Positions 52,329 to 61,332 are shown, counted from the first letter of the stretch. The stretch: 64,000 nucleotides of DNA from an uncultured Bacteroidales bacterium (GCA_900316955.1 ONEX01000003.1:114572-178571); one strand, 5' to 3'. Program-made: numbers and translations. Notes: a model not told the origin generated them from the sequence alone.

Positions 52329-52784
52329 ATGTCCCTCGAACAGCAAATCCAGGAAGCCATCAAGGAGGCGATGAAAGCGAAGGACGCGGTGGCCCTGAGC
52401 GCCAACCGCGCCATCAAAGGCGAAATCCTCCTGTTCAAGACCGCCGAAGGCGGCGCGAAGGAAGTCACCGACGGCGACATCCTCAAAATGATCCAGAAAC
52501 TCGTCAAGCAGCGCAAGGAAGCCGCCGAGCAGTTCGTCGCCGGCGGCCGCCAGGACCTCGCCGACAACGAACTCGCCGAGGCCGCCGCGCTCGAGAAATA
52601 CCTTCCCAAGCAGCTCTCCCCCGACGAGGTCAAGGCAAAGATCCAGGAAATCATCGCGCAGGTAGGCGCCAGCTCCATCCGCGACATGGGCAAGGTGATG
52701 GGCGTCGCCAACAAGGCCCTCGCGGGCCTCTCCGACGGCCGCACCATCTCCGGCATCGTCAAGGAGCTCCTGAGCCAGGCCTAG
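52329..52784 (+). CDS. GatB/YqeY domain-containing protein
   Basis: 151 residues from 52329 (MSLEQQIQ). Similar to the YqeY family, which shares the C-terminal domain of the GatB/GatE amidotransferase subunits: 'VALSANRAIKGEILLFKTAEG', 'KQRKEAAEQFVAGGRQDLAD' and 'IRDMGKVMGVANKALAG'. Thought to bind tRNA; precise role unknown. It converges on the ribbon-helix-helix gene with 18 nt between stops. Confidence 0.92.
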   Translation: MSLEQQIQEAIKEAMKAKDAVALSANRAIKGEILLFKTAEGGAKEVTDGDILKMIQKLVKQRKEAAEQFVAGGRQDLADNELAEAAALEKYLPKQLSPDEVKAKIQEIIAQVGASSIRDMGKVMGVANKALAGLSDGRTISGIVKELLSQA

Positions 52785-52802
52785 CCCGCCTTTCCCTGCG
52801 GC

Positions 52803-52970
52803 TTATTTTTCCTTCAGCCTTCCGCTGCGGCGGAGGGCTTCATTGATGATCCATTGCAATTGACCGTTGGTGCTGCGGAACTCGTCCGCAGCCCAACGTT
52901 CAATCGCTTCCATCGTCGCGGGGTCCACCCGGAGGACGAAGCTTTTCACAGTTTCTTTCTCCTTGGCCAT
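52803..52970 (-). CDS. 55-residue Arc-like ribbon-helix-helix protein
   Basis: ATG 52970 to TAA 52803. Basic N-terminus, strand 'KSFVLRVDPATM', helix 'EAIERWAADEF' and helix 'NGQLQWIINEALRRSG' give the Arc/MetJ fold, expected to act as a DNA-binding dimer. It starts 1 nt after the stop of the SPFH gene and must share its transcript. Pairing of a small RHH protein with an SPFH membrane scaffold suggests a regulatory or autoregulatory link; this is inference. Confidence 0.85.
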   Translation of the reverse strand: MAKEKETVKSFVLRVDPATMEAIERWAADEFRSTNGQLQWIINEALRRSGRLKEK

Positions 52971-52971
52971 C

Positions 52972-53910
52972 CTAGTACAGGCTTCCGGAGTTCACCACCG
53001 GCTGCGCCGGCTCGTCGCCGCACAGGACCACGAGCAGGTTGCTCACCATCGCGGCCTTGCGCTCCTCGTCCAGTTCCACGACCCCCTCGGACTTGAGCTT
53101 GTCCAGGGCCATCTTGACCATCGACACGGCCCCGTCGACAATCTTCTCGCGGGCGGCGATGATGGCGTCGGCCTGCTGGCGGCGCAGCATCACGGCCGCG
53201 ATTTCGGGCGCGTAGGCCAGGTAGTTGATGCGGGCCTCGGTCACGTGGATGCCGGCCATCGCCAGGCGCTCGTTCAGCGTGGCGACCAGCTTCTCGTTGA
53301 TTTCGTCGGCATTGCTGCGGAGGGTGAGCTCGTCGGCCGTGTCCGGATTGTCATAGGCATAGCAGCCCGCGACCAGGCGCAGGGCCGCGTCGCTCTGCAC
53401 GCGGACGAAGTTCTCGAAGGCCTGGGACAGGTACCGGGCGTTCGAGCCCTTGCCCACATTGCCCACCGGCGCCAGGGACTGGCTGTCGATCTCGAAGAGG
53501 GCCTTGTAGGTGTCCTCGAGCTTCCACACCAGGACCATGCCGATGAGGACGGGGTTGCCCACCTTGTCATTGACCTTGATCGGCTCGGGGTTCAGGTTGC
53601 GGGCGCGCAGGCTCACTTTCTTCTTGCTCAGCAGCGGATTGACCCAGTAGAAACCGTCCCGGGTGAAGGTCCCGCGGTACTTGCCGAAGAACAGGAGCAC
53701 CATCGCCTCGTTCGGCTCCAGCTTCACGAAGCCATTCGTGCAGAGGGCGAACAAGGCCATCGACAGTACGCCGAGGATGGCGAACTCGCCGTCGCTGTCC
53801 GCGCGGACGAAGAAATAGATGGCCGCCGCGACGAGGGCGATCACCAGGATGAGACCGATGAATCCGTTGAGTACAAAGCCTTTGTAGGCCGTTTCCTTGT
53901 TGTTTTCCAT
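52972..53910 (-). CDS. SPFH/stomatin-like membrane scaffold protein
   Basis: 312 residues. Two hydrophobic helices at the N-terminus (about 15-36 and 42-60) precede an SPFH (band 7) domain ('[20 protein letters not shown]', '[19 protein letters not shown]') and a helical C-terminal part rich in Ala, Glu and Arg. Such proteins form oligomeric membrane rings or microdomains. Transcribed from the promoter at 53956 together with the RHH gene. Confidence 0.92.
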   Translation of the reverse strand: MENNKETAYKGFVLNGFIGLILVIALVAAAIYFFVRADSDGEFAILGVLSMALFALCTNGFVKLEPNEAMVLLFFGKYRGTFTRDGFYWVNPLLSKKKVSLRARNLNPEPIKVNDKVGNPVLIGMVLVWKLEDTYKALFEIDSQSLAPVGNVGKGSNARYLSQAFENFVRVQSDAALRLVAGCYAYDNPDTADELTLRSNADEINEKLVATLNERLAMAGIHVTEARINYLAYAPEIAAVMLRRQQADAIIAAREKIVDGAVSMVKMALDKLKSEGVVELDEERKAAMVSNLLVVLCGDEPAQPVVNSGSLY

Positions 53911-53955
53911 AACGATCGGATTTGTTAGTTCTATTATAATATCATTTTGATATCA

Positions 53956-53985
53956 CAAAGATACAACAAAAAACCGGTTCTCCAA
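53956..53985 (-). promoter_or_regulatory. Promoter of the SPFH-RHH operon
   Basis: Minus strand TTG (53983-53985), 19 nt, TATCTTTG (53956-53963). The TTG lies in the loop of the upstream terminator hairpin. Confidence 0.65.
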
Positions 53986-54003
53986 GAGAAACCGGCTTTT
54001 TTT
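53971..54003 (-). terminator. Terminator of the M49-like / DASS unit
   Basis: CCGGTT(T)CTC stem with one bulge (53974-53982 / 53986-53995), flanked by A/T runs on both sides; on the minus strand it is followed by TTTTTTG. It sits 17-49 nt after the stop at 54020. Confidence 0.8.
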
Positions 54004-54019
54004 GTGCAAGTTGAAAAAA

Positions 54020-55621
54020 CTATTCGTACGCGAACCGGAGGTCCACCGGGATGTTCGCCTTCTCGAGGACCCGCTTGTCCGACTGGCTCTCCAGGCCGGC
54101 GACGCCGTACTTCGCGACGCAGGCGCGGGCGGCGTCGATGTCGCCGTGCGCCTGGATGCGGAGGATCTCGGCGCCGAGGGTCTCGAGCGCGGCCCAGGTC
54201 TTGTCATAGTCGATGCTGTAGCGGCCGGAAGGATTCCAGGTGATCGCCTTGTTCTGCAGCAGGTAATTGTAGACGAGGATGTTGGCGACGCCGGTCGGGT
54301 CCGCCGCGCCGAAGCGCGTGGAGCGGATCGTGTTGGCGACGAAAGTGGCGAGCACCTCCTCCTTCTGGAAGATGGCGGAGATGTGGTAGGCCTCCGCCTC
54401 CTGGGCGCAGAGGTACGCGCCCAGCACGTTGGACTTCGCCTTCTCCATCACCAGGGCCTCGTTGCCGAGCGCCTCGGCCACCGTTCCCTTTCCATTGACC
54501 GTCTCCTTCACGCCCAGACCCTTCGCGACCTCGCGGAACACGATGGTCCAGTAGAAGGCGCTCGCGTCCACGTGGGGCTGATCCACATCCTCCAGGAGAG
54601 ACTTGCCCACCGGGAACACGGTGCGGTTGAACTTCTCGCGGATGATGTTGTCGAAGATGATGGTGCGGGTGCCCAGTTCCTCCTGGATCCTGGCGTCATA
54701 CGGGAAGTTGATGCCGATGACCTTGAAGCCCGCATTGGTGTAACCGCTGCAGTAGAGCACGTTGCAGGAGAAGATGTCGGACTCGGCGCCGGGGACGAAA
54801 TCGTGGTCGGCCGGGTCGCCGGGAAGCATCTGCTGGAATTCCGGCATCCGGGCGGACAGGGCGTTGAGCTCCTCGGTCCGCTTGAGGTTCTTCAGGAGCA
54901 CATAGGCGCCATAGGAAGCCTTCGTCCCGTACAGGGCATCATCGACCGCCTCGATCGGGCCGATTACGAGGTCCATCTTGCTGTCGTTCATCTCCAGCCA
55001 GGCCTTGTAGCTGTCGTAATAGTTGTCCGTCTTGAGACCCTCGATCATCTGCAGGAGATAGTTCCGGACGCTCTCCTTGATGGTGACATCGGCGGCCCGG
55101 TGCAGGTATTCCTCGATCTTGCCGATGGGCTCGGCATAGGCGTCGTGGTACCAGACGGTCTTCAGGGATCCGTCACCGGCCCGCTGGATGAGGGTGTAGG
55201 GGCTGTTCTTGTCGGGATCGGCGAAAGCATCGAATTCTTCCGCGGTCATGTCGGCCGGATAGAAGCAGGCGCCGGCGGGCTTGTCGCCGTACCCGGGCAG
55301 GAAGGGCTTTCCGTCGATGCGGTCCCAGGGGCCGTAGTTGATGCCGGCGTAAAGCTTCTCCGCCGGATCCGCGAGCGAGCCCAGGAAGGACTCCCCTTCC
55401 GCGAAATTCTGCCGCCAGTAGATCTTGTCCACCTCGTCGGCGGCCTGGCGGTACAGTCTCAGGACTTCCTTACCATTGTCGGTGATGCCGGTCAGGTCCG
55501 GTGCGGGAATCGTCACCAGGGCGTAATTCTCCACGAGGCGGTCCACATGGACCTCATCCCGGTCCGTGCAGGAGACGGCCAGGGCGAGAACGGCGAAGGA
55601 CAGGATGATATTCTTTTTCAT
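54020..55621 (-). CDS. M49 (dipeptidyl-peptidase III)-like lipoprotein lacking HExxH
   Basis: 533 residues from 55621 (MKKNII; a Met at 55633 is less likely), lipobox 'ALAVSC'. Overall it follows Bacteroidetes M49-type peptidases ('YWRQNFAEGESFL', 'ADILG'-like region reading 'KSNVLGAYL'). Where the zinc-binding HExxH/HExxxGH should be, the sequence reads 'FREVAKGLGVKE' (DNA 54519-54557), so both His are replaced by Arg and Lys. The possible third ligand Glu in 'VMEKAKSN' remains. It therefore appears to be a catalytically dead relative. It follows the DASS transporter by 21 nt and is probably co-transcribed. Confidence 0.72.
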   Translation of the reverse strand: MKKNIILSFAVLALAVSCTDRDEVHVDRLVENYALVTIPAPDLTGITDNGKEVLRLYRQAADEVDKIYWRQNFAEGESFLGSLADPAEKLYAGINYGPWDRIDGKPFLPGYGDKPAGACFYPADMTAEEFDAFADPDKNSPYTLIQRAGDGSLKTVWYHDAYAEPIGKIEEYLHRAADVTIKESVRNYLLQMIEGLKTDNYYDSYKAWLEMNDSKMDLVIGPIEAVDDALYGTKASYGAYVLLKNLKRTEELNALSARMPEFQQMLPGDPADHDFVPGAESDIFSCNVLYCSGYTNAGFKVIGINFPYDARIQEELGTRTIIFDNIIREKFNRTVFPVGKSLLEDVDQPHVDASAFYWTIVFREVAKGLGVKETVNGKGTVAEALGNEALVMEKAKSNVLGAYLCAQEAEAYHISAIFQKEEVLATFVANTIRSTRFGAADPTGVANILVYNYLLQNKAITWNPSGRYSIDYDKTWAALETLGAEILRIQAHGDIDAARACVAKYGVAGLESQSDKRVLEKANIPVDLRFAYE

Positions 55622-55642
55622 AGCGGATTCCAACTTAATCGA

Positions 55643-57148
55643 TTACACAATATGCAGCGCGCGGGCGGCGATCAGCGCCAGATAGCCGAGCAGGATGCTC
55701 AGGACGCCCACGATGACACCCATCCGGGCCATGTCCTTCTGCTGGACCAGGTTGGTCGCATAGGCCAGGGCGTTCGGCGGCGTGGAGATGGGCAGGATCA
55801 TCGCGCTGCTGGAGGCGATGGCGACGCCGATGAGGACGGTGGTCGGACCGCCGATGGCGGCGAGCTTGTCGCCCATTGCGGTGCAGACCACCACCAGGAT
55901 AGGCATCAGCAGGGCCGCGGTGGCGGAGTGGGAGATCAGGTTGGAAAGCACGTAGCAGATCAGACCGGAGAGGACCACGATCAGCACCGGCGAGAAGTCG
56001 CCGAAAGGAATGGCGCGGATGACGAGGGCCGCGAGACCGGAGCCGTTCATGGCATAGCCCAGCGCGAAACCGCCGGCGACCATCCAGATGACCGACCAGT
56101 TGATCTCTTCCAGGTCATACTTCGTGATGATGCCGGCCATCGCGAAGACCGCGAACGGAATCAGCGCGACCGTATAGGTGTTGATCCCGGTCAGGGTGTC
56201 CATCATCCACAGGAGGATGGTGACGATGAGGGTCACGATCACCAAGGTGGTCCGCCGGCCCCGCTTCATTTCACCGTCGATCTGGAGCTCGATGGTCTTC
56301 TGGGAGAACGGGAACACCTTCTTGAGGATCATCCAGGCGATCAGGATCAGGACGATCACGAGCGGGACCATGAACAGCATCCATTGACCGAAGCCGATGC
56401 CCAGGTTCAGGCCCTCGGGATCGTTCAGGTACTTGAGCGCGATGGTGTTGGGCGGCGTGCCGATGGGCGTGCCCATGCCGCCGAGGTTCGCGGCGACCGG
56501 GATGCTGAGCGCCATGGCGATCCGCCCCTTCCCCGCCTCCGGGAGCTGCTTGAACACGGGCGTGAGGAACGTGAGCATCATCGCCGTGGTGGCCGTGTTG
56601 CTGATGAACATCGAGAAGAGGGCCGTCACCAGCATGAAGCCCAGCAGGATGTTCTCGCTCTTCTTGCCGAAGGGCGTGAGCAGCACGCGGGCCAGGTGCA
56701 CGTCCAGGCCGGCCTTCGTGGTCGCGATGGCCAGGACGAAACCGCCGATGAACAGCATCACCACCGGGTCGGCGAAGCTGGCCATCACCTGCTTGTAGCT
56801 GAGCAGCTGGCCGGCCGTCTCCGGATTGCAGAGCCACTTGACCCCGGAATCGGAGGTGAACAGCAGCAGGAGGACGATGATCGACACCGAGGTGGACCAG
56901 GCGGGGACCAGTTCCATCACCCACATCAGCGTGGCATAGACGAAAATGGCGATGATCCGCTGCTGCACCTGGGTGAGGCCGTCCAGTCCGAAGCTCTCCG
57001 TGGGCAGGAACCACAGCACGAGGAAGACGATGGCGACGAACAGCAGGCCGAGGGATTTCCTCTTGAGCTTGAGGGGATTGAACCGCTTGGCGTGACGCAG
57101 CCTGTGCATCTGCTCGACGAGGTTGAACCCTGTGAAATTCTTGAACAT
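55643..57148 (-). CDS. DASS/SLC13-family anion symporter
   Basis: 501 residues with about 11 hydrophobic helices. The two inverted-repeat substrate motifs are present: 'FISNTATTAMM' with 'GTPIGTPPN' and 'ISHSATAALLMPI' with 'PISTPPNALAY', the SNT-type signatures of sodium-coupled di- or tricarboxylate transporters. It imports dicarboxylates or sulfate-like anions across the inner membrane. Why it travels with an M49-like pseudoenzyme is unclear. Confidence 0.93.
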   Translation of the reverse strand: MFKNFTGFNLVEQMHRLRHAKRFNPLKLKRKSLGLLFVAIVFLVLWFLPTESFGLDGLTQVQQRIIAIFVYATLMWVMELVPAWSTSVSIIVLLLLFTSDSGVKWLCNPETAGQLLSYKQVMASFADPVVMLFIGGFVLAIATTKAGLDVHLARVLLTPFGKKSENILLGFMLVTALFSMFISNTATTAMMLTFLTPVFKQLPEAGKGRIAMALSIPVAANLGGMGTPIGTPPNTIALKYLNDPEGLNLGIGFGQWMLFMVPLVIVLILIAWMILKKVFPFSQKTIELQIDGEMKRGRRTTLVIVTLIVTILLWMMDTLTGINTYTVALIPFAVFAMAGIITKYDLEEINWSVIWMVAGGFALGYAMNGSGLAALVIRAIPFGDFSPVLIVVLSGLICYVLSNLISHSATAALLMPILVVVCTAMGDKLAAIGGPTTVLIGVAIASSSAMILPISTPPNALAYATNLVQQKDMARMGVIVGVLSILLGYLALIAARALHIV

Positions 57149-57215
57149 ATCGTTAAGTCTAGTCTAATTTGATACCTTGTCCGAAACGCGGCAGGCCGCC
57201 CACGGTTCCCCGCCG

Positions 57216-58937
57216 TCAGAAGGCGAGGAAGGGACGGATTTTGGCCGGGTAATCATTATTATTAAACGCGAAATTGTTAGAAGATTTCGATTCCGGTTTG
57301 GCTTTGATTGTAGAATACTTGTTATTGTTTTGATCCGTTTCCACCGAACCAAAATTCATCCGGATGGCTTTGTCATCAGCGTTTTCGGAACTACTCCAAT
57401 AATTATCGGAGATATGTGCGGTTGGGGAGGGTAAGCCAAAACTGTCGTACGCACACCCGAATTCGCCATTCAACTTTTGAAGCCTGTCATTCAGCGACTT
57501 TACCAGAAGATTCACATCGGCCCCGTCATTATTCAGCACGCGGACCAAATCGCTCAAAGTGCCATTCGTCAGCCAGGATTTGGGTGTACTCGCATTATTC
57601 GTCCATTTGTCAGCATGGTCGGCACCGCCGAAGCCATCTATGCTGATGCTGTAGATCCATTGTCCGATGGACGGAAGGAACCAACCGGAAGTATGATCCA
57701 TCGAAACGGGGGCGACATTGGCATAATTCCTGGCCCTGGACGCCGCAGAATTGGCGTTCGCTCCCATAGCGTTAATCATGGCATTCGTATTTGAAATACC
57801 ACTCATGGCGCCCACGCTCATGGCTTCGGATGGAGATGTAACCCTATGATTCTCATCCAAACACGCCATATTATCAGCAGAGCCTTTCCAGCTCACTCTA
57901 ACCTCAGCGTTCTTCAATGCCATGACCAAACCATGACCATAGCCAGCATCCTGCTCCGTGATGGCATTCTCCAGATCAGCACTAACGTAGGAACGACCAT
58001 GGTTATTGACATAGACCACGATACCTACGATAGAAGCATGCGAATCTGGATGACGAAGGCGTCCGTAGGTACCGTCACTCCAGAACGGGTCCCCCAGTTG
58101 AGGACGGTAATCGAGCGTTCGGTTAACAGTGTATTTCTTATTCGGATTCAAAATGGTCGTCGAAGCATTCGTAAATTCAATGGCCCTATCCCCAACCTTG
58201 AGAGCAATATCTTCCAAACTCAGGCCCCCAGGGACAACCGCCATGTAATGGACCAAATAGTCCTCCGGGTCTCCGTCAGTCCCATTGTTCTCGTCATGAA
58301 ACCAAGGTAAGAAATCCGTTTCAGCCGTAATTACTTTCCCATCAATGCCAAGATCCAACAGCGCCTTGCCCGCTTCAATCGTACGGGATCCGTCGAAATC
58401 GAACTTGACCGTGACATCCAGGAAGGCGGCCTGCTGATACAGGACGACCTCGTCTGTGGACAACGTCACAACAACGTCATCTTTCGGGGTGAACAGGCTG
58501 TAATGCTCCACCGCTTCCCGCAGCAGGGAACTCCCTTCCGGGGCAGAGCCCACGATGGCCTTCGCGTAGGTGCTGACATCTTCGTTGTCCTCATGGACGA
58601 GCGTAATCGCCAGTGGAGTATTGGTTGCCGGTTGCTCGCCATCGTAGGACAGATTACCCGACCAAACATTCCCATTCTGTGTCAGGTAGCCTTCGAGATC
58701 GGTACGCTCGACACCCTTGACATGGATCTTGTCCCCTGCCTTGAACTGGTAGGTCCCATCGGCATAGGAGACCCGGGTGCTCTCCGTCGTGACGGTGAGG
58801 CTGAAAGGAATGGTTGCCTTTTCGGAGACGGCCGGCTTCTCCGGCTCTTCCGGACGCTGGATCTCTTCCAGGGCAGGTGCGCTGCAGGCGGCCGCCAAAA
58901 TAACGGCGGCGCAGGCTGTAAGAATACGTTTCATCAT
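57216..58937 (-). CDS. Fimbrillin-like lipoprotein with C-terminal major-domain-like region
   Basis: 573 residues, two adjacent Met at the start, lipobox 'ILAAAC' (about Cys18). Residues about 40-285 are fimbrillin-like ('YQFKAGDKIHVKG', 'HYMAVVPGGLSLEDIAL'); the C-terminal half has 'GWFLPSIGQWIYSI' and 'DNYWSSSENADD', as in the FISUMP/DUF1566-type surface domains. Likely surface-exposed or fibre-forming. The coding DNA is visibly AT-richer than its neighbours, especially 57240-58350. It follows the 54-residue protein by 16 nt. Confidence 0.78.
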   Translation of the reverse strand: MMKRILTACAAVILAAACSAPALEEIQRPEEPEKPAVSEKATIPFSLTVTTESTRVSYADGTYQFKAGDKIHVKGVERTDLEGYLTQNGNVWSGNLSYDGEQPATNTPLAITLVHEDNEDVSTYAKAIVGSAPEGSSLLREAVEHYSLFTPKDDVVVTLSTDEVVLYQQAAFLDVTVKFDFDGSRTIEAGKALLDLGIDGKVITAETDFLPWFHDENNGTDGDPEDYLVHYMAVVPGGLSLEDIALKVGDRAIEFTNASTTILNPNKKYTVNRTLDYRPQLGDPFWSDGTYGRLRHPDSHASIVGIVVYVNNHGRSYVSADLENAITEQDAGYGHGLVMALKNAEVRVSWKGSADNMACLDENHRVTSPSEAMSVGAMSGISNTNAMINAMGANANSAASRARNYANVAPVSMDHTSGWFLPSIGQWIYSISIDGFGGADHADKWTNNASTPKSWLTNGTLSDLVRVLNNDGADVNLLVKSLNDRLQKLNGEFGCAYDSFGLPSPTAHISDNYWSSSENADDKAIRMNFGSVETDQNNNKYSTIKAKPESKSSNNFAFNNNDYPAKIRPFLAF

Positions 58938-58953
58938 CGCTCAGGTCCTCCGT

Positions 58954-59118
58954 TTACGATAATTCTCCCCCGTCCTCTTCCACTTGGGATTCCCCAAAGC
59001 TGAAGGTCTTGGAGGTGTTGACACTGTCCATGAAATTGCTTTCTTCCTCGAGCACGATGATTTCGGACTCCGGGGCAAGATAAGCATGACGACTGCTGGA
59101 AATATACATGATTCTCAT
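58954..59118 (-). CDS. 54-residue acidic protein with YLAP motif
   Basis: ATG 59118 to TAA 58954. Contains 'YLAPESEIIVLEEE' and an acidic C-terminus. It shares the YLAP-x3-[IV]-x2-L pattern with the 39-residue peptide at 33940, and both directly precede a fimbrillin-like lipoprotein. A -7 element stands 13 nt upstream. Function unknown; a chaperone, leader or structural role for the fimbrillin-like product is speculation. Confidence 0.65.
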   Translation of the reverse strand: MRIMYISSSRHAYLAPESEIIVLEEESNFMDSVNTSKTFSFGESQVEEDGGELS

Positions 59119-59131
59119 ACTTTAAATCTTG

Positions 59132-59139
59132 CAAATTTA
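59132..59139 (-). promoter_or_regulatory. -7 element (TAAATTTG) for the 54-residue / fimbrillin-like unit
   Basis: Minus-strand TAAATTTG 13 nt before the ATG at 59118. Confidence 0.6.
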
Positions 59140-59194
59140 CGAATAATTCAAGACAATTAAAAATGGACAGGCCCGGACGAATTCGGTCCCTCCG

Positions 59195-59226
59195 TTGGAA
59201 TTATACCGGAAAAAGGATTATCTTTG
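59195..59226 (+). promoter_or_regulatory. Promoter of purU
   Basis: TTG (59195-59197), 21 nt, TATCTTTG (59219-59226), 8 nt before the ATG at 59235. It excludes the longer in-frame start at 59163. Confidence 0.7.
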
Positions 59227-59234
59227 CCGACAAT

Positions 59235-60101
59235 ATGTCGACAGGTAAAGCTATCATCCTCCTCCATTGCCCTGACCGTCAAGGCATTATCACGGACGTC
59301 ACGGGGTTCATTACCCGCAACGGCGGCAACATCGTCTATCTGGACCAATACGTGGACACCCTCGAGAAGCGGCTCTTCATGCGCATCGAATGGGAACTGG
59401 ACAGCTTCTCCATCCCGCGGGAACGCATCAAGCAGGCCGTGGACGCCGCCTTCGCCGAGCGGTACGAGATGTACTCGAGCGTGTATTTCAGCGACGAGAA
59501 GCCGCGGATGGCCATTTTCGTGAGCAAGATGAGCCACTGTCTCTACGACCTGCTGGCCCGGTACTATGCCGGCGAGTGGGAGGTGGACATTCCCTGCATC
59601 GTGAGCAACCACGAGGACCTGCGGGAGGTGGCGGAACAGTTCGGCATCCCGTTCTATGTCTGGAAGATCGCGCCCGACAAGTCGAACCGGGAAGAGGTGG
59701 AGCGCGCGGAGATGGAACTCCTTGAGCGCGAGCATGTAACGTTCATCGTGCTCGCCCGGTACATGCAGGTCATCAGCGACGGAATGATCGCCCGCTACCC
59801 GCACCACATCATCAACATCCACCACTCCTTCCTGCCCGCCTTCGTCGGCGCGCGTCCCTACCACCAGGCCTACGAGCGCGGCGTGAAGATCATCGGCGCC
59901 ACCAGCCACTACGTGACCCGCGAACTGGACGCCGGTCCCATCATCGAACAGGACGTCGTCCGCATCACCCACAAGGACACCCCCGAGAGCCTCGTCCTCA
60001 AGGGCCGCGACCTGGAAAAGATCGTCCTCAGCCGCGCCGTCACCCGCCACATCGAGCGTAAGATCCTGACCTACAAGAACCGGACGATTGTCTTCGGCTA
60101 A
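59235..60101 (+). CDS. purU: Formyltetrahydrofolate deformylase
   Basis: Hydrolyses 10-formyl-THF to formate and THF, 288 residues from 59235. An ACT domain ('AIILLHCPDRQGIITDVTGF', about 5-85) precedes the formyltransferase-like domain with 'IAIFVSK'-type strand, 'NIHHSFLPAFVGARPYHQAY' (catalytic His) and 'TRELDAGPIIEQD' (catalytic Asp). Normal length for PurU. The esterase gene follows after 35 nt on the same strand. Confidence 0.95.
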   Translation: MSTGKAIILLHCPDRQGIITDVTGFITRNGGNIVYLDQYVDTLEKRLFMRIEWELDSFSIPRERIKQAVDAAFAERYEMYSSVYFSDEKPRMAIFVSKMSHCLYDLLARYYAGEWEVDIPCIVSNHEDLREVAEQFGIPFYVWKIAPDKSNREEVERAEMELLEREHVTFIVLARYMQVISDGMIARYPHHIINIHHSFLPAFVGARPYHQAYERGVKIIGATSHYVTRELDAGPIIEQDVVRITHKDTPESLVLKGRDLEKIVLSRAVTRHIERKILTYKNRTIVFG

Positions 60102-60136
60102 TTTTTTTCGTATATTGCAGCGTAAAATACGCTGTT

Positions 60137-61312
60137 ATGAAAAAAAGGACCATTACCGGGACGATTTCTCTGCTGCTTGCCCTGACGGCCTTTGCCCAGC
60201 AGTCGAACGTAAACCTCAGCTACAACCCGCAGAAAGACACCGAGGGGCTCATCCCCTTCAGCGCGAACCTGAATTCACCGCAGGTGAATGACGACCATAC
60301 CGTCGTCTTCCGGCTCAGGGCCCCGAAAGCGGAGTCCGTCGCCCTCTCGGGCGCGATGACTACCGTCCTGGGCGTCCGGGGGAACATCCCGTTCACCAAG
60401 GGAGAAGACGGCATCTGGACCCTCACCATCGGCCCGCTCCCGGTCGACATGTACCAGTACAATCTCGTGGTCGACGGCGTCAGCATGGCCGATCCCAACA
60501 ACACCTACGCCGCCTTCACGGCCATGCCTCCCTACAGCGAGCTCATCGTCCATGGCGACGGTCCCTCCTGGTGGGACGCGAAGGATGTGCCGCACGGTGC
60601 CGTCACCCGGCATATCTACTACAGCCCCGTCACCCAGGGAGAGCGCGAGATCTATGTCTATACCCCTCCCCAGTACAACCCCAAGAAGAAATATCCCGTC
60701 CTCTATCTCATGGGCGGCAGCGGCGAGCTCCCGTCCAACTGGATGTATGACGGACGCGTGAACTTCATCATGGACAATCTCCTCGCGGAAGGGAAGGCGG
60801 AGCCCATGCTGATCGCCCTGGTGAACAACCAGGTCATCCATCGCAACCATCCCCGGCACGCCGAGCTCACCTTCGACATCATGGAGCGGGAGTATCGCGA
60901 GGCCATCATCCCCTTCATCGACAGTCACTACAAGACCATCGCCAATCCCCACGGACGCGCCATTTCCGGACTGTCGATGGGCGGCCGCCACACGATGTTC
61001 GTCGGCCTGAAGTCCCTCGACCTCTTCGCCAACTTCGGCGTCCTCAGCGCCGGCGACAACACGCCCGAGCAGACCCTGGGCGACTTCCTCAACGACCCGA
61101 AGGCCAATGACAAGGTGGACTACCTGTTCATCGGCCAGGGCGGCGCCGAAGAGAAGGGCTTCTTCAACATGCGCGTCAAGGGCTTCCGGGATGCGCTCGA
61201 CAAGCACGGCATCGAATACGAGTACTTCTGCATCGGCGAGACCGGTCACGACTGGTCCACCTGGAGGCACCTCCTCTACTACGGCTTCCTCCCGAAGCTC
61301 TGGAAGAAATAG
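60137..61312 (+). CDS. CE1-type esterase with N-terminal early-set domain
   Basis: 391 residues, signal peptide ending near AFAQ. Residues about 40-140 form an E-set/CBM48-like domain ('HTVVFRLRAPKAESVALSG'), and the alpha/beta-hydrolase follows with nucleophile Ser in 'AISGLSMGGRHTM' and His in 'GETGHDWSTWR'. This matches Bacteroidetes feruloyl/acetyl esterases of family CE1, acting on substituted hemicellulose in the periplasm or outside. It converges on the GH95-like gene across a shared terminator. Confidence 0.9.
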   Translation: MKKRTITGTISLLLALTAFAQQSNVNLSYNPQKDTEGLIPFSANLNSPQVNDDHTVVFRLRAPKAESVALSGAMTTVLGVRGNIPFTKGEDGIWTLTIGPLPVDMYQYNLVVDGVSMADPNNTYAAFTAMPPYSELIVHGDGPSWWDAKDVPHGAVTRHIYYSPVTQGEREIYVYTPPQYNPKKKYPVLYLMGGSGELPSNWMYDGRVNFIMDNLLAEGKAEPMLIALVNNQVIHRNHPRHAELTFDIMEREYREAIIPFIDSHYKTIANPHGRAISGLSMGGRHTMFVGLKSLDLFANFGVLSAGDNTPEQTLGDFLNDPKANDKVDYLFIGQGGAEEKGFFNMRVKGFRDALDKHGIEYEYFCIGETGHDWSTWRHLLYYGFLPKLWKK

Positions 61313-61332
61313 ACCTTCGGCATCAAGGCACA

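Noticed and set aside
59163-59234. Longer start for purU
   Set aside because: The promoter at 59195-59226 lies inside this stretch, and the PurU ACT domain begins right after the Met at 59235.
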